64,000 nucleotides of DNA from assembly GCF_000419605.1 (NCBI RefSeq), contig NZ_ATTI01000001.1, positions 1,584,501 to 1,648,500 on the forward strand, written 5' to 3'. Origin of the DNA: Sphingomonas phyllosphaerae 5.2 (GTDB lineage Bacteria; Pseudomonadota; Alphaproteobacteria; Sphingomonadales; Sphingomonadaceae). The position numbers and the translations under genes are program-made. Positions 53,776-64,000 of this stretch are shown here, piece after piece. How positions within the stretch are numbered: the stretch's first letter is position 1; each line of letters opens with the position of its first letter. Under the pieces are notes generated by a model. That model saw only the letters and a program-made list of their open reading frames with translations, was not told the DNA's origin and ran no database searches.

Positions 53776-54569
53776 GGTTCGCGGGCAAGTCGATCGTGGT
53801 CACCGGCGCGGGGTCCGGGATCGGGCGCGCCGCCGCGTTGCTCTTCGCGGCCGAGGGCGGGCAGGTGATCGTCGCCGATCGCACCGCGCAGGCCGAGGAA
53901 ACCGCGCACGCGATCGCCGACGCGGGCGGCGTGGCCACCCCGATCCGCATGGACGCGGGCGACGAGGGCGATGTCGTGCGTGCCGTCGCACTGGCGATCG
54001 ACCGTTTCGGCGGTCTGGACGTGATGTTTGCGAACGCCGGCATCTCGGGCGGGCTTGCCAACATTTTCGACACCGACGTCGCATTGTTTGGCGAGGTGCT
54101 GCGCGTCAACCTGATCGGCCCATGGCTGGCGGTGAAGCATGCCGCGCCGCGGATCGCCGAGCGTGGTGGCGGCGCGATCGTGCTGACCGCCAGCGTCGCC
54201 GGCCTGCGCTCAGGTGCCGGCTCACCCGCTTACTCCGCCTCGAAAGCCGGGGTCATCAATCTCGCGATGACCGCCGCGCAGCAACTGTCTGGCGCGAACG
54301 TCCGCGTCAATGCGCTATGCCCCGGCCTGACCGAGACCGGCATGACGCAGCCGGTGTTCGATCACGCGCGTGAGGTCGGCAAGCTCGATCGGGTGGGGCG
54401 CCTCAACCCGCTGCGGCGCGGCGCACGCCCCGAGGAACTCGCGCGGGTTGCGCTTTTCCTCGCCAGCGACGATGCCAGTTACGTGAACGGGCAGGCGCTC
54501 GCTGCCGATGGCGGGTTGTCGTCCAGCCATCCGGTCATGCGCCAGGAATATGGCAAGACCGCGGTGTGA
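53772..54569 (+). CDS. SDR-family oxidoreductase
   Basis: A 265-aa classical SDR with cofactor motif [13 protein letters not shown] at about 11-23, NAGISGG, the catalytic Ser in TASVAG and YSASKAG (Tyr/Lys). The C-terminal [17 protein letters not shown] is typical of 3-oxoacyl/hydroxyacyl-type reductases. The ATG at 53772 overlaps the phosphotransferase stop. Third gene of the acyl-CoA dehydrogenase operon, so it probably oxidises or reduces an acyl intermediate; the substrate is an inference. Confidence 0.9.
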   Translation: MRFAGKSIVVTGAGSGIGRAAALLFAAEGGQVIVADRTAQAEETAHAIADAGGVATPIRMDAGDEGDVVRAVALAIDRFGGLDVMFANAGISGGLANIFDTDVALFGEVLRVNLIGPWLAVKHAAPRIAERGGGAIVLTASVAGLRSGAGSPAYSASKAGVINLAMTAAQQLSGANVRVNALCPGLTETGMTQPVFDHAREVGKLDRVGRLNPLRRGARPEELARVALFLASDDASYVNGQALAADGGLSSSHPVMRQEYGKTAV

Positions 54570-54610
54570 GTACGGGTGGGGGGCTAAGCCGCTGCCAAGC
54601 CATCGCATAC

Positions 54611-54635
54611 GGAACGTCCGCCGCTAACCTGGGTT
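54611..54635 (+). promoter_or_regulatory. EcfG-like promoter for the catalase-like gene
   Basis: GGAAC (54611-54615), 16 nt, GGTT (54632-54635) resembles GGAAC-N16/17-CGTT with one -10 mismatch. The -10 ends 30 bp before the ATG at 54666, leaving a leader with AGGAGA. Confidence 0.5.
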
Positions 54636-54665
54636 GACCCTGCGATCCCGCAGGAGAGTTGCCCG

Positions 54666-55748
54666 ATGTCCGCTATCGCCCTCGACACGCCCGTTCGCTA
54701 CACGCCCGCCGTCGAGGAGGTCCAGCCGGACGAAGCCGCCACCATCGCGCAACTCAACGAAACGTTCGACGTCGTCCTCGACACGACCGCCAGGGATTAT
54801 GGCCATGCCGTTCGCGCGGTGCACGCCAAGGCGCATGCGATCATCGAAGGCACGCTGACCATCGACGCAGACCTGCCACCCGAACTCGCACAAGGGCTGT
54901 TCTCCAGCCCCGGCGAACACAAGGTGCTGATGCGCATCTCCACCAACCCGGGTGACATCCTCGACGATGCGATCTCCTTGCCGCGCGGCATGGCGATCAA
55001 GGTGTTCGACGTAGATGGCGAGCGACTGCCCGGTGCGGAGGGCCGCACGCAGGATTTCATCATGGTCAACGGCAACGTCTTCCAGGCGAAGAGCGCTGAC
55101 AAGTTCCTCGGCAACCTGAAGCTGCTCGCAAGCACCACCGACAAGGCTGAGGGCGGCAAGAAGGTGCTTTCCGCGGCGCTGCGGGGCGTCACCAGCGCGC
55201 TTGGCGCAGTAGGGGTCGAAAGCGCGACCCTAAACACGCTGGGGGGCGCGCCGAACGTCGATCCCCTTGGCGAGACCTATTACAGCGCCACGCCGTTTCG
55301 CTATGGCGATCATATCGCCAAGTTCAGCCTCGTGCCGGTCGCGCCGGGTCTGAAGGAGCGAACGGGCGCGATCATCGACACCGCGGGCGATCGTGACGCG
55401 ATCCGGCACACCGTCCGCGACGAACTCCGCTCGATCGCCGGGGAGTGGGAATTTCGCGTCCAGCTGGCGCGCGACCTCGAACGGCAGCCGGTCGAGGACG
55501 CCACGGTCGAATGGGACGAGGAGGAAGCGCCGTTCATCCGTGTGGCCACGATCCGCGCCGCGCCGCAGGACAGCTGGGACGATGCGCGTGTCGGAGAGGT
55601 CAACGAGCATCTGCGCTTCAGCATCTGGACGGGATTGGCGGCACACCAGCCGCTCGGCAACATCAACCGTGCTCGACGTGACACCTATCGTCACTCCGCG
55701 GATTATCGTGCCCGCGTGAACGGATGCCCGATCCACGAACCTGCCTGA
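54666..55748 (+). CDS. Catalase-family (SrpA-like) heme protein
   Basis: A 360-aa protein of the short catalase-like family. FSSPGEHKVLMRISTNPG and SLPRGMAIKVFDVDGE, then QDFIMVNGNVFQ, match the catalase core, with distal residues in altered context. The C-terminal RRDTYRHSADYR has the proximal tyrosine position as in catalases. The usual VxFHxxG distal His motif is not clear, so it may be a heme peroxidase or peroxygenase. The EcfG-like promoter upstream ties it to oxidative stress. Confidence 0.82.
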   Translation: MSAIALDTPVRYTPAVEEVQPDEAATIAQLNETFDVVLDTTARDYGHAVRAVHAKAHAIIEGTLTIDADLPPELAQGLFSSPGEHKVLMRISTNPGDILDDAISLPRGMAIKVFDVDGERLPGAEGRTQDFIMVNGNVFQAKSADKFLGNLKLLASTTDKAEGGKKVLSAALRGVTSALGAVGVESATLNTLGGAPNVDPLGETYYSATPFRYGDHIAKFSLVPVAPGLKERTGAIIDTAGDRDAIRHTVRDELRSIAGEWEFRVQLARDLERQPVEDATVEWDEEEAPFIRVATIRAAPQDSWDDARVGEVNEHLRFSIWTGLAAHQPLGNINRARRDTYRHSADYRARVNGCPIHEPA

Positions 55749-55815
55749 AACGCGCTTAACCGCCGCGTAAGGGTTTGTCGGCGAAGGAGCTTTCTTGCGG
55801 TAGAGAAGGCGTGAC

Positions 55816-56466
55816 GTGCTGCGGGAAGGACCATTGTGGGAAGCGATCAACCGGTCGCAACTGGTGATCGCGTTCGATCCGACCGGCGTGGTCACCTGGG
55901 CCAACGAGGCCTTCCTGCGCGCCATGGGCTATGCCGAGCGACAGGTGGTGGCGCGCCACCACCGCATGTTCTGCGACCCCGCCTATGTCGCGAGTGCCGA
56001 GTATTCGACCTTCTGGGAGCAACTGGTGCGCGGCGAGCATGAGGGCGGGCGCTTCCGCCGGCTGACGCGCGATCGGCGCGACGTGTGGCTGCGCGCCACC
56101 TACACGCCGATCACGGACCACGATGGTCGCGTCACCAGCATCGTGAAGATAGCGAACGACGTCAGCGATGAGGTGCGGCTGGCGCAGGAGGCGGAGCGTC
56201 GGCTGGAGGAGAGCCTGAAGCATCGCGCCGATGCCGACGGCTATCGCCGCCGCATGGAGGAACTGGTCTCGCAGCTGGGCGGCGTCGTCGACGCCATCGC
56301 CGGTATCGCGGCGCAGACCAACCTGCTCGCACTCAACGCCTCGATCGAAGCCGCCCGCGCCGGGGCTGCGGGTCGCGGCTTCGCGGTGGTCGCGGGCGAG
56401 GTGAAGAAGCTGGCCGGCGAAACGCAGGTCGCCACGGTGCGTGCACGGGAGCTGATGGGCGAGTAA
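55816..56466 (+). CDS. Short cytoplasmic PAS-chemoreceptor-like protein
   Basis: A 216-aa protein without transmembrane helices. A PAS domain at about 10-115 ([38 protein letters not shown]) is followed by a short helical stretch and the chemoreceptor hairpin tip ([36 protein letters not shown]). It ends about 15 residues after the tip, so the C-terminal half of the hairpin and the adaptation helices are missing. It may still bind CheW/CheA or may interfere with receptor arrays. The GTG start at 55816 is chosen; no frameshift is apparent downstream. Confidence 0.8.
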   Translation: MLREGPLWEAINRSQLVIAFDPTGVVTWANEAFLRAMGYAERQVVARHHRMFCDPAYVASAEYSTFWEQLVRGEHEGGRFRRLTRDRRDVWLRATYTPITDHDGRVTSIVKIANDVSDEVRLAQEAERRLEESLKHRADADGYRRRMEELVSQLGGVVDAIAGIAAQTNLLALNASIEAARAGAAGRGFAVVAGEVKKLAGETQVATVRARELMGE

Positions 56467-56516
56467 CGCTAAAGCTGATAACGCCGCGTCCCAAGCGCTC
56501 GGGAATGGTACGCCGC

Positions 56517-57398
56517 TCAGTCCCGCAGCCGCACCAGCCCCTCCTGCGCGACGCTTGCTACCAATCGCCCATCCGCCGCGAATATCCGCCCGCGATTCAT
56601 GCCGCGACCGTGACCGGCCCAAGGGCTGTCCATCGAGTACAGCAACCACTCGTCGGTGCGCGCCGGTTCGTGCAGCCACAATGCATGATCGAGGCTCGCG
56701 GTCTGCATCCCTGGCGTGATCCACGTCACGCCATGCGGCAACATGCAGGTGCCCAGCAGCAGCATGTCGCTGGCGTAGGCCAGCACCGCGCGGTGCATCG
56801 CCGGATCGTCGCCGACCGGCGCGACCGCCCGGAACCAGCAATGCTGTATGGGCGGCGCGGGCGACGGCCGGGTCCAGTGACGCGGGGTCACCGGGCGATA
56901 TTCGATCGGCCGCGGGCGGAGCAACTGGTCGCGGAAGCGCTCCGGGATCTGCTCCGAAACCGCCATCCGCAACGCCTGTTCGCTTTGCAGCGCGTCGGGC
57001 GGCGGGACGTCGGGCATGTCGTCCTGGTGCGACAGCCCGTCTTCCGCCCGCTGGAACGAGGCGGCCATGTTCAGGATCGGCGTTCCGCGCTGCATCGCGA
57101 TCACGCGCCGGGTCGCGAAGCTGCGTCCTTCGAAATCGCGCACCACGCGGTAAATAATCGGGTGCTCCTCGGCACCGGCGCGCATAAAATAGGCGTGAAG
57201 TGAGTGCGCGACCTTGTCGGTCTCACCCGCCGAGCGCTGCGCGGCCTGCAATGCCTGTGCGATCACCTGTCCGCCGAAGACGCGCCCGACTCCGCCCGTC
57301 GAGCGCCGACCGCGATATAGATCGGTGTCGATCTCCTCGACGTCGAGCAGGTCGACAAGGTCGGCGACGAGCGCGGCGGGGGAGGGCGCGTCGCTCAA
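56517..57398 (-). CDS. tesB: Acyl-CoA thioesterase II
   Basis: A 293-aa double hot-dog thioesterase that cuts acyl-CoA to free fatty acid. VFGGQVIAQALQAAQ, HSLHAYFMRAG and ASLDHALWLHE are the TesB marks; the active-site Asp is in the last. Usual length (285-290). Starts at a TTG at 57398 that overlaps the dehydrogenase stop (TTGA); this weak start and overlap put it last in the beta-oxidation operon. It could release intermediates when CoA is limiting. Confidence 0.9.
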   Translation of the reverse strand: MSDAPSPAALVADLVDLLDVEEIDTDLYRGRRSTGGVGRVFGGQVIAQALQAAQRSAGETDKVAHSLHAYFMRAGAEEHPIIYRVVRDFEGRSFATRRVIAMQRGTPILNMAASFQRAEDGLSHQDDMPDVPPPDALQSEQALRMAVSEQIPERFRDQLLRPRPIEYRPVTPRHWTRPSPAPPIQHCWFRAVAPVGDDPAMHRAVLAYASDMLLLGTCMLPHGVTWITPGMQTASLDHALWLHEPARTDEWLLYSMDSPWAGHGRGMNRGRIFAADGRLVASVAQEGLVRLRD

Positions 57399-58522
57399 TA
57401 GCCGCGCCCGCGTGCCAGCCGGTCGGCATGGAAGTTCGCGTCGCCGAACATTTCGGCGAGCACGCGCGCGCGCTTCATGAAGAGCCCGATGTCATATTCG
57501 TCGGTCATGCCGATTCCACCATGCATCTGAACGCCTTCCTGCACCGAGAGCGTCGTGGCAAGCCCGGACATCGCCTTGGCAAGCGATACCGCCCCGTCGG
57601 CCTGGTCGGCACCGGCGTCCAGCAGTTGCTGCGCCTTCAGTACGGCGGCACGCGCCACTTCCATCTCGGCATAAAGATGCGCGGCGCGGTGTTGAAGCGC
57701 CTGGAAGGTGCCGATCGCAACCCCGAACTGCTTGCGCTGCCGCAGGTAATCGGTCGTCATGTCCATCGCGCCGCCGCCGACGCCCAGCAGTTCCGCGGAC
57801 GCCCCGACGCGTCCGGCGTGCAACAATCGCTCGAGCGGCGCGCGCCCGCCATCGACCTCACCAAGCACCGCATCGCCATCCAGCTCGACCCCCTCGAAGG
57901 TCAGCCGCGCCGCGATGCTCGTGTCCGCCAGCCGCTCCGGCGTCGAGGTCAGTCCCGCGGCGTCGGCTGGCACCACGAACAACGTCACGCCCTCGGCATC
58001 TTCGGTGCTGCCGGCGGTGCGGACAGCAACGATCAGCAGGTCCGCGACATGCCCGTGCGTCACGAATTGCTTGGCGCCGGTCAGGCGAAAGCCGTTACCG
58101 GCGCGCTCGGCACGCATCGCCACGCCGCTGCGGTGTTTGGCACCTTCGTCGATCGCCAGCGCCGCGACCGTCTCGCCCGCAAGGATGCCGGGATACCAGC
58201 GTTCCGCCTGCGGGCTGCCTTCCAGCGCCGCGACTGCCGCGACCGCCGTGGTCAGGAATGGCGACGGTGAAAGGTTGCGCCCGATCTCCTCCAGTACCAC
58301 GCCTGCCTCGACATGGCCGAGGCCCAGCCCCCCGGATTCCTCGCCGATCAGGATGCCGGTGAAGCCCAGTTCGGCGAATTGTCTCCACAGACCGCGATCG
58401 AAGCCGGTCCCGTCGTGCGTGTCGCGCAAGCGCCGAAGATGCGCGATCGGCGCGTTTTCGCTCACGAAATCGCGTGCGGTTTCGCGTAACATCGTCTGTT
58501 CGTCGTTCAGAAAAAGCGGCAT
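57395..58522 (-). CDS. Acyl-CoA dehydrogenase
   Basis: A 375-aa member of the acyl-CoA dehydrogenase family. It has ARDFVSENAPIAHLR near the N-terminus, ESGGLGLGHVEAGVVLEEIG, GAKQFVTHGHVADLL, RQRKQFGVAIGTFQALQH and VQMHGGIGMTDEYDIGL. The catalytic base normally near residue 240-360 is not certain. Its stop overlaps the tesB start. Together with the second dehydrogenase it may form a heterodimeric type, as seen for sterol side-chain enzymes where paired genes are adjacent; that is an inference. Confidence 0.88.
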   Translation of the reverse strand: MPLFLNDEQTMLRETARDFVSENAPIAHLRRLRDTHDGTGFDRGLWRQFAELGFTGILIGEESGGLGLGHVEAGVVLEEIGRNLSPSPFLTTAVAAVAALEGSPQAERWYPGILAGETVAALAIDEGAKHRSGVAMRAERAGNGFRLTGAKQFVTHGHVADLLIVAVRTAGSTEDAEGVTLFVVPADAAGLTSTPERLADTSIAARLTFEGVELDGDAVLGEVDGGRAPLERLLHAGRVGASAELLGVGGGAMDMTTDYLRQRKQFGVAIGTFQALQHRAAHLYAEMEVARAAVLKAQQLLDAGADQADGAVSLAKAMSGLATTLSVQEGVQMHGGIGMTDEYDIGLFMKRARVLAEMFGDANFHADRLARGRGY

Positions 58523-58619
58523 CGATCGAACCCCGTCACCCCGGCGATGTCGGGGCCTTGCGCCGCATGGACGCGGTTTGTGAAAGGAGACCCCGGCGCG
58601 CACCGGGCTGATGCGGAGA

Positions 58620-59794
58620 TCACCCCGGAAGTTCGAGGATCCGTTTCGCAACGATGTTGAGCTGGATCTCGCTCGTTCCCCCCTCGATCGAGTTCGCCTT
58701 CGTGCGCAGCCACGCCCGCGCCGCGCGCCCGCCGCTGGATCGCTCGCTTTCCCACTCTATTGCGTCCGAGCCGCCCGCCGCCATCGCCAGCTCGTGACGC
58801 GCCTTGTTAAGCTCGGTACCGTAATATTTCATCATGCTCGGCTGCGCGGGATGCGCACGTCCTGCCTTCAACTCGTCGATGAAGCGCTCGCTTTGCGCTG
58901 CGAAGGCGGTGGCGCGTACCTCGTAGAGCGCGATCTGCGCGCGCAGCAGCGGGTCGGCCAGCCGCCCGTCGGCATCCACCCCGACCGTCGCCAGCGCACC
59001 TTCGATCAGCGCGTTGCCGCCGCCCGAGAGCCCCATGCCGGAGATCATCTCGCGCTCGTGCCCGAGCAGGTATTTGGCCACGTCCCAGCCCTTGTTCAAT
59101 TCGCCGACGAGGTTCGCCTTCGGCACCTTAACGTCGTCGAAGAACGTCTCGCAAAACGGCGAATAGCCGCTGATCAGCAGGATCGGCTTTGTCGATACGC
59201 CCGGCGAGGCCATGTCGAACAGCACGAAGCTGATCCCGCCCTGCTTGGTCGCTCTGTCGGTGCGCACCAGGCAGAAGATCCAGTCGGCCTGATCGGCATA
59301 GCTGGTCCAAACCTTTTGCCCGTTGACCAAGAAGTGATCACCCGCATCCTCCGCGCTGGTGGCGAGGCTGGCGAGATCGGACCCGGCGTTCGGTTCCGAA
59401 TAGCCCTGGCACCAACGGATATCGCCGCGCGCGATCTTGGGCAGATGCTCAAGCTTCTGCGCTTCGTTGCCGTATTTCAGCAACGCCGGCCCAAGCATCG
59501 AAATGCCGAAGCTGTTGAGTGGATTGCGCGCACCGATCCGCGTCATCTCCTCGCGCAACACCTTGGTTTCGGCCGGCGATAACCCGCCGCCGCCATAATC
59601 CTCCGGCCAGTCCGGCACGGTCCAGCCGCGTGCCGCCATCCGATCGAGCCAGGTCTTCTGGGGGGGCGTCATCCGGCTCTGGTCGCGTCCGCCCCAAACG
59701 ACATCCTTCTCGGAGACGACGGGCTTGCGCATCTCGGCCGGGCAATTCTCCTCCAGCCAGGCCCGCGTTTCGGCGCGGAACGTGTCGAGATCGC

Positions 59795-59798
<4 letters not shown>
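58620..59798 (-). CDS. Acyl-CoA dehydrogenase
   Basis: A 392-aa acyl-CoA dehydrogenase. FAD and substrate motifs: [49 protein letters not shown] and [19 protein letters not shown]. The C-terminal G-T-S-E-I-Q signature is well kept. The ATG at 59798 overlaps the FadJ-like stop by 4 nt (ATGA). Partner of the dehydrogenase at 57395-58522. Confidence 0.92.
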
Positions 59799-61831
<2,033 letters not shown>

Positions 61832-62151
61832 GGGCGGCCACTCTCCTCGATGCCAGCCTTCGCGCCGGCATACCGTTGTTTCGAACACGTTTGACATCTA
61901 TCGCGACCGGGGAGGGTCGCGCAACCGCCGTCGTACGAACCGAAGCAACTATGTCGCGAGCCGCTGGCCCCCCGAGCGGCAGCCGGAGCATCTGGCGCTG
62001 CCGACAATTTTTCGGCGAGCACCGACAGCCACATCGCTGCGGCGCGCCGCGCGCGTGCCGCGTCGGGCAGACGATCGGTGGCTTGTTGCGCTCGCGTACA
62101 AACCCTAAGCATCGATCAGGGACGTAGTATTTCTGGGGGGCAGGCCATCCG
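61832..62151. other. Divergent control region between the beta-oxidation operon and the Crp-type regulator
   Basis: About 320 bp without a gene. It must carry both promoters; I cannot identify boxes. A 22-codon in-frame upstream start of the FadJ-like gene (61897) lies within it. Confidence 0.4.
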
Positions 62152-62886
62152 ATGCGGGTGACGAAGGACTTTTTGCGTGGGCGCGGCCGGCACGCGATGA
62201 CCGAGGCCGAGAAGGACGTGCTGGAGCGCGCCGTCGAGCGCGTCGAGCGATTGCCCGCGCGCACCATCGTCACGCGGCGGGGGGAACCGGTGATGTACAG
62301 CACCTTGCTGCTCGATGGCGTCATGTGCCGCTATATGGATGCACGCGACGGCTTCCGGCAGTTGGTGGCATTGCAGATCACCGGCGATTTCGTCGACCTG
62401 CACGGCTATCCGCTGCGCCGGCTGGACCACGATGTCGGCACGCTTGCCGATTCGACCATCGCGCTGATCCCGCATGCGCGGATCGACCTCATTCTGGCGG
62501 AACATCCGCAGCTTGCGCGCCTCATGTGGCGTTCGACGCTGCTCGACGCCGCGCTCCACCGTGAATGGATATTCCGCATCGGGCGCCTCGATGCCGCTGG
62601 GCGGCTCGCGCACTTTCTGCTGGAGACCTATCACCGGATGCGCGTCGTGGGCGCGGCGGATGGCGGCACCTTCGCCTTTGCGCTGACGCAGCAGGATCTC
62701 GGCGAGGCGCTGGGGCTGACCAGCGTGCACGTCAACCGCATGCTGCGGCGGCTGCGCGAGGCCGGGCTCCTCGACTTCGCGCGTGGCACGGTGCGCATCC
62801 TCGACCATGATCGGCTGGCGCGGCTCGGGGAGTTCGACCCCGACTATCTCTACCTCGAGGAAGGTAAGTGGCAGACCGCGCCTTGA
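62152..62886 (+). CDS. Crp/Fnr-family transcriptional regulator
   Basis: A 244-aa regulator with a cyclic-nucleotide-binding-like beta barrel (about 25-125; MYSTLLLDGVMCRYM, DFVDLHGYPL). A long dimerisation helix follows, then an HTH_Crp domain (FALTQQDLGEALGLTSVHVNRMLRRLREAGLL, about 175-225). The cysteine cluster of oxygen-sensing Fnr is missing. Divergent from the beta-oxidation operon, which it may regulate. The effector is unknown. Confidence 0.88.
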   Translation: MRVTKDFLRGRGRHAMTEAEKDVLERAVERVERLPARTIVTRRGEPVMYSTLLLDGVMCRYMDARDGFRQLVALQITGDFVDLHGYPLRRLDHDVGTLADSTIALIPHARIDLILAEHPQLARLMWRSTLLDAALHREWIFRIGRLDAAGRLAHFLLETYHRMRVVGAADGGTFAFALTQQDLGEALGLTSVHVNRMLRRLREAGLLDFARGTVRILDHDRLARLGEFDPDYLYLEEGKWQTAP

Positions 62887-62951
62887 TCCGGCGCCGCATC
62901 GCGGCATGAAGTCGCTTGGCCGCAGCGCGTAAATAGCCTTAGGTGCTGGTC

Positions 62952-64000
62952 ATGTCCGATCAGCTCCCGCCCGCCGAACCGTTCATTCCGGCGCCCACTG
63001 CGGCGGGGATCGACCCACCGCTACGCCGTGATCGCCTGCTGGCGGGGCTGACGCTGACCGCCGGGATCGGGCTGATGCTTGGCCTGCCGTTCGCGTTGCA
63101 GGCGGGGGCCGAGTTCTTCATGCCGACCTCGATTGCGCTGGTCGTCTCGCTGGCGCTGATCCCGTTGCTCGAGTGGCTCGAGCGACGGCGGCTGCCCTCG
63201 GCGATCGCGGCGTTACTCTGCGTCGTGCTGTTCCTGGTGATCGCCAACGTCGCACTGGCCGCGATCGTGGTGCCGGCGACCGAATTCTTCCGGCTGCTGC
63301 CGCGTCGCATCCACCGCATCCAGGCGAACCTCGCCCCGATCCTCGATCTTTATTCCAGTCTGGAGCGTTACGCGAACCGGACCTTGCGCCAGATCGCGAC
63401 CACTCCGGTGCGGCCGTCGCCGGCCACCACGGTCGCGCCGCCGAGTTCGATCGTCGAGCTGGCCGCCACCTCGGCACCCGCGGTCATCATCCAGACCTTC
63501 TACGCGATTCTGGTGGCCTTCTTCTTCCTGTCCGGTTGGACTCGGATGCGCGAGAAGATGATCACCGGACGCGCCAGCTTCGGCGGTGCGATGACGACCG
63601 CGCGCGTGTTGCAGGAAATGGTCGATGCGGTGTCCTCGTACCTGGGCACCATCACCGCGATCAACATCGCACTGGGCGCGATCGTGGCGGGTGCGCTGCA
63701 CCTGCTGGGGATGCCGTTCCCCTTGATGTGGGGCGGGATCGTCACCCTGCTCAACTACGTGCCGTATTTCGGGCCGGTGGTCGCGGCGCTGCTGCTGGCG
63801 ATCGGTGGGCTGATGACCTTTTCCGACGTGTGGACCGCCTTGTCGGCGCCCGCGATCATGTATGGCGCGCACCTGATCGAGGCCAATGTGGTGACGCCGT
63901 TGATCGTCGGGCATCGCCTGACGATCAACCCGGTGATGATCCTCATCTCGATCAGCTTCTGGGGCTGGGTATGGGGCACGGTGGGCGCGTTGCTGGCGGT
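62952..64000 (+). CDS. AI-2E family transporter (PerM/TqsA-like), 3'-partial
   Basis: The frame from the ATG at 62952 stays open to the window edge (349 codons). It has a proline-rich cytoplasmic N-terminus, then transmembrane helices at about 30-45, 50-67 and 75-95, a long soluble helical stretch (FFRLLPRRIHRIQANLAPIL) and a second helix cluster. The second cluster has the family motif LNYVPYFGPVVAALLLA and the conserved VTPLIVGHRLTINPVMILISI. PerM-family proteins export autoinducer-2 or transport ions; the substrate here is unknown. It may form a unit with the Crp-type gene (65 bp away). Confidence 0.9.
   Translation, partial: MSDQLPPAEPFIPAPTAAGIDPPLRRDRLLAGLTLTAGIGLMLGLPFALQAGAEFFMPTSIALVVSLALIPLLEWLERRRLPSAIAALLCVVLFLVIANVALAAIVVPATEFFRLLPRRIHRIQANLAPILDLYSSLERYANRTLRQIATTPVRPSPATTVAPPSSIVELAATSAPAVIIQTFYAILVAFFFLSGWTRMREKMITGRASFGGAMTTARVLQEMVDAVSSYLGTITAINIALGAIVAGALHLLGMPFPLMWGGIVTLLNYVPYFGPVVAALLLAIGGLMTFSDVWTALSAPAIMYGAHLIEANVVTPLIVGHRLTINPVMILISISFWGWVWGTVGALLA

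Overview
The window is high-GC DNA from an alphaproteobacterium, most likely a Sphingomonas or close relative. This is judged from the genes themselves: a large TonB-dependent receptor beside flavin-dependent halogenase-like and JmjC-like cupin genes, GTG starts with 4-nt gene overlaps, DUF1206 and YeaQ stress proteins under EcfG-like promoters, and sphingomonad-style RecJ, Dxs and ThiE. No rRNA or CRISPR array is visible. There is one tRNA (Glu, UUC).

Layout. 1-13.6 kb: a partial alkanesulfonate-type monooxygenase, a YdfG-like dehydrogenase, a chemoreceptor followed by a decayed cheW, an Idh-type oxidoreductase, a general-stress block (DUF1206, YflT-like, YeaQ-like proteins and a PAS-LuxR regulator), a phosphatase pair, an outer-membrane-like protein and a SpoU-type methyltransferase. 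13.6-16.6 kb: an FKBP isomerase, an orphan ABC ATPase remnant, and a complete IS3-family element with a 4-bp target duplication whose transposase carries a nonsense codon. 16.6-30.8 kb: the most distinctive region, made of a GH10 xylanase, a 1179-aa TonB-dependent receptor, four consecutive tryptophan-halogenase-like genes, two cupin_8/JmjC-like genes and a GH5 glycosidase. A XylR-like operator lies between the receptor and the halogenase operon. 31.2-34.1 kb: the wreck of an integrative mobilizable element (MobA/MobL relaxase and tyrosine integrase pseudogenes) ending at tRNA-Glu. 34.2-47 kb: housekeeping genes (recJ, MerC-like and Fur-like proteins, dxs, an RHH/MazF module, class I aldolase, thiE, L,D-transpeptidase, M23 peptidase, efp, inositol monophosphatase, two-component system). 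47-64 kb: lipid and acyl-CoA metabolism: thioesterases, YfcG, AraC and double-TetR regulators, an acyl-CoA dehydrogenase/phosphotransferase/SDR operon, a catalase-like protein, a short PAS-chemoreceptor, a beta-oxidation operon, a Crp-type regulator and a partial AI-2E/PerM permease.

How it fits together. The 16.6-30.8 kb locus looks like a carbohydrate-utilisation locus: a receptor for import across the outer membrane, xylanase and GH5 enzymes to cut polysaccharide, and a XylR-type operator for control. Attached to it is a five-gene, translationally coupled set of flavin halogenase homologues plus a putative Fe(II)/2-oxoglutarate hydroxylase. One halogenase homologue (23110-24594) has lost the catalytic lysine and other signature motifs. 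What the halogenase/cupin set modifies is unknown and is the most interesting open question here.
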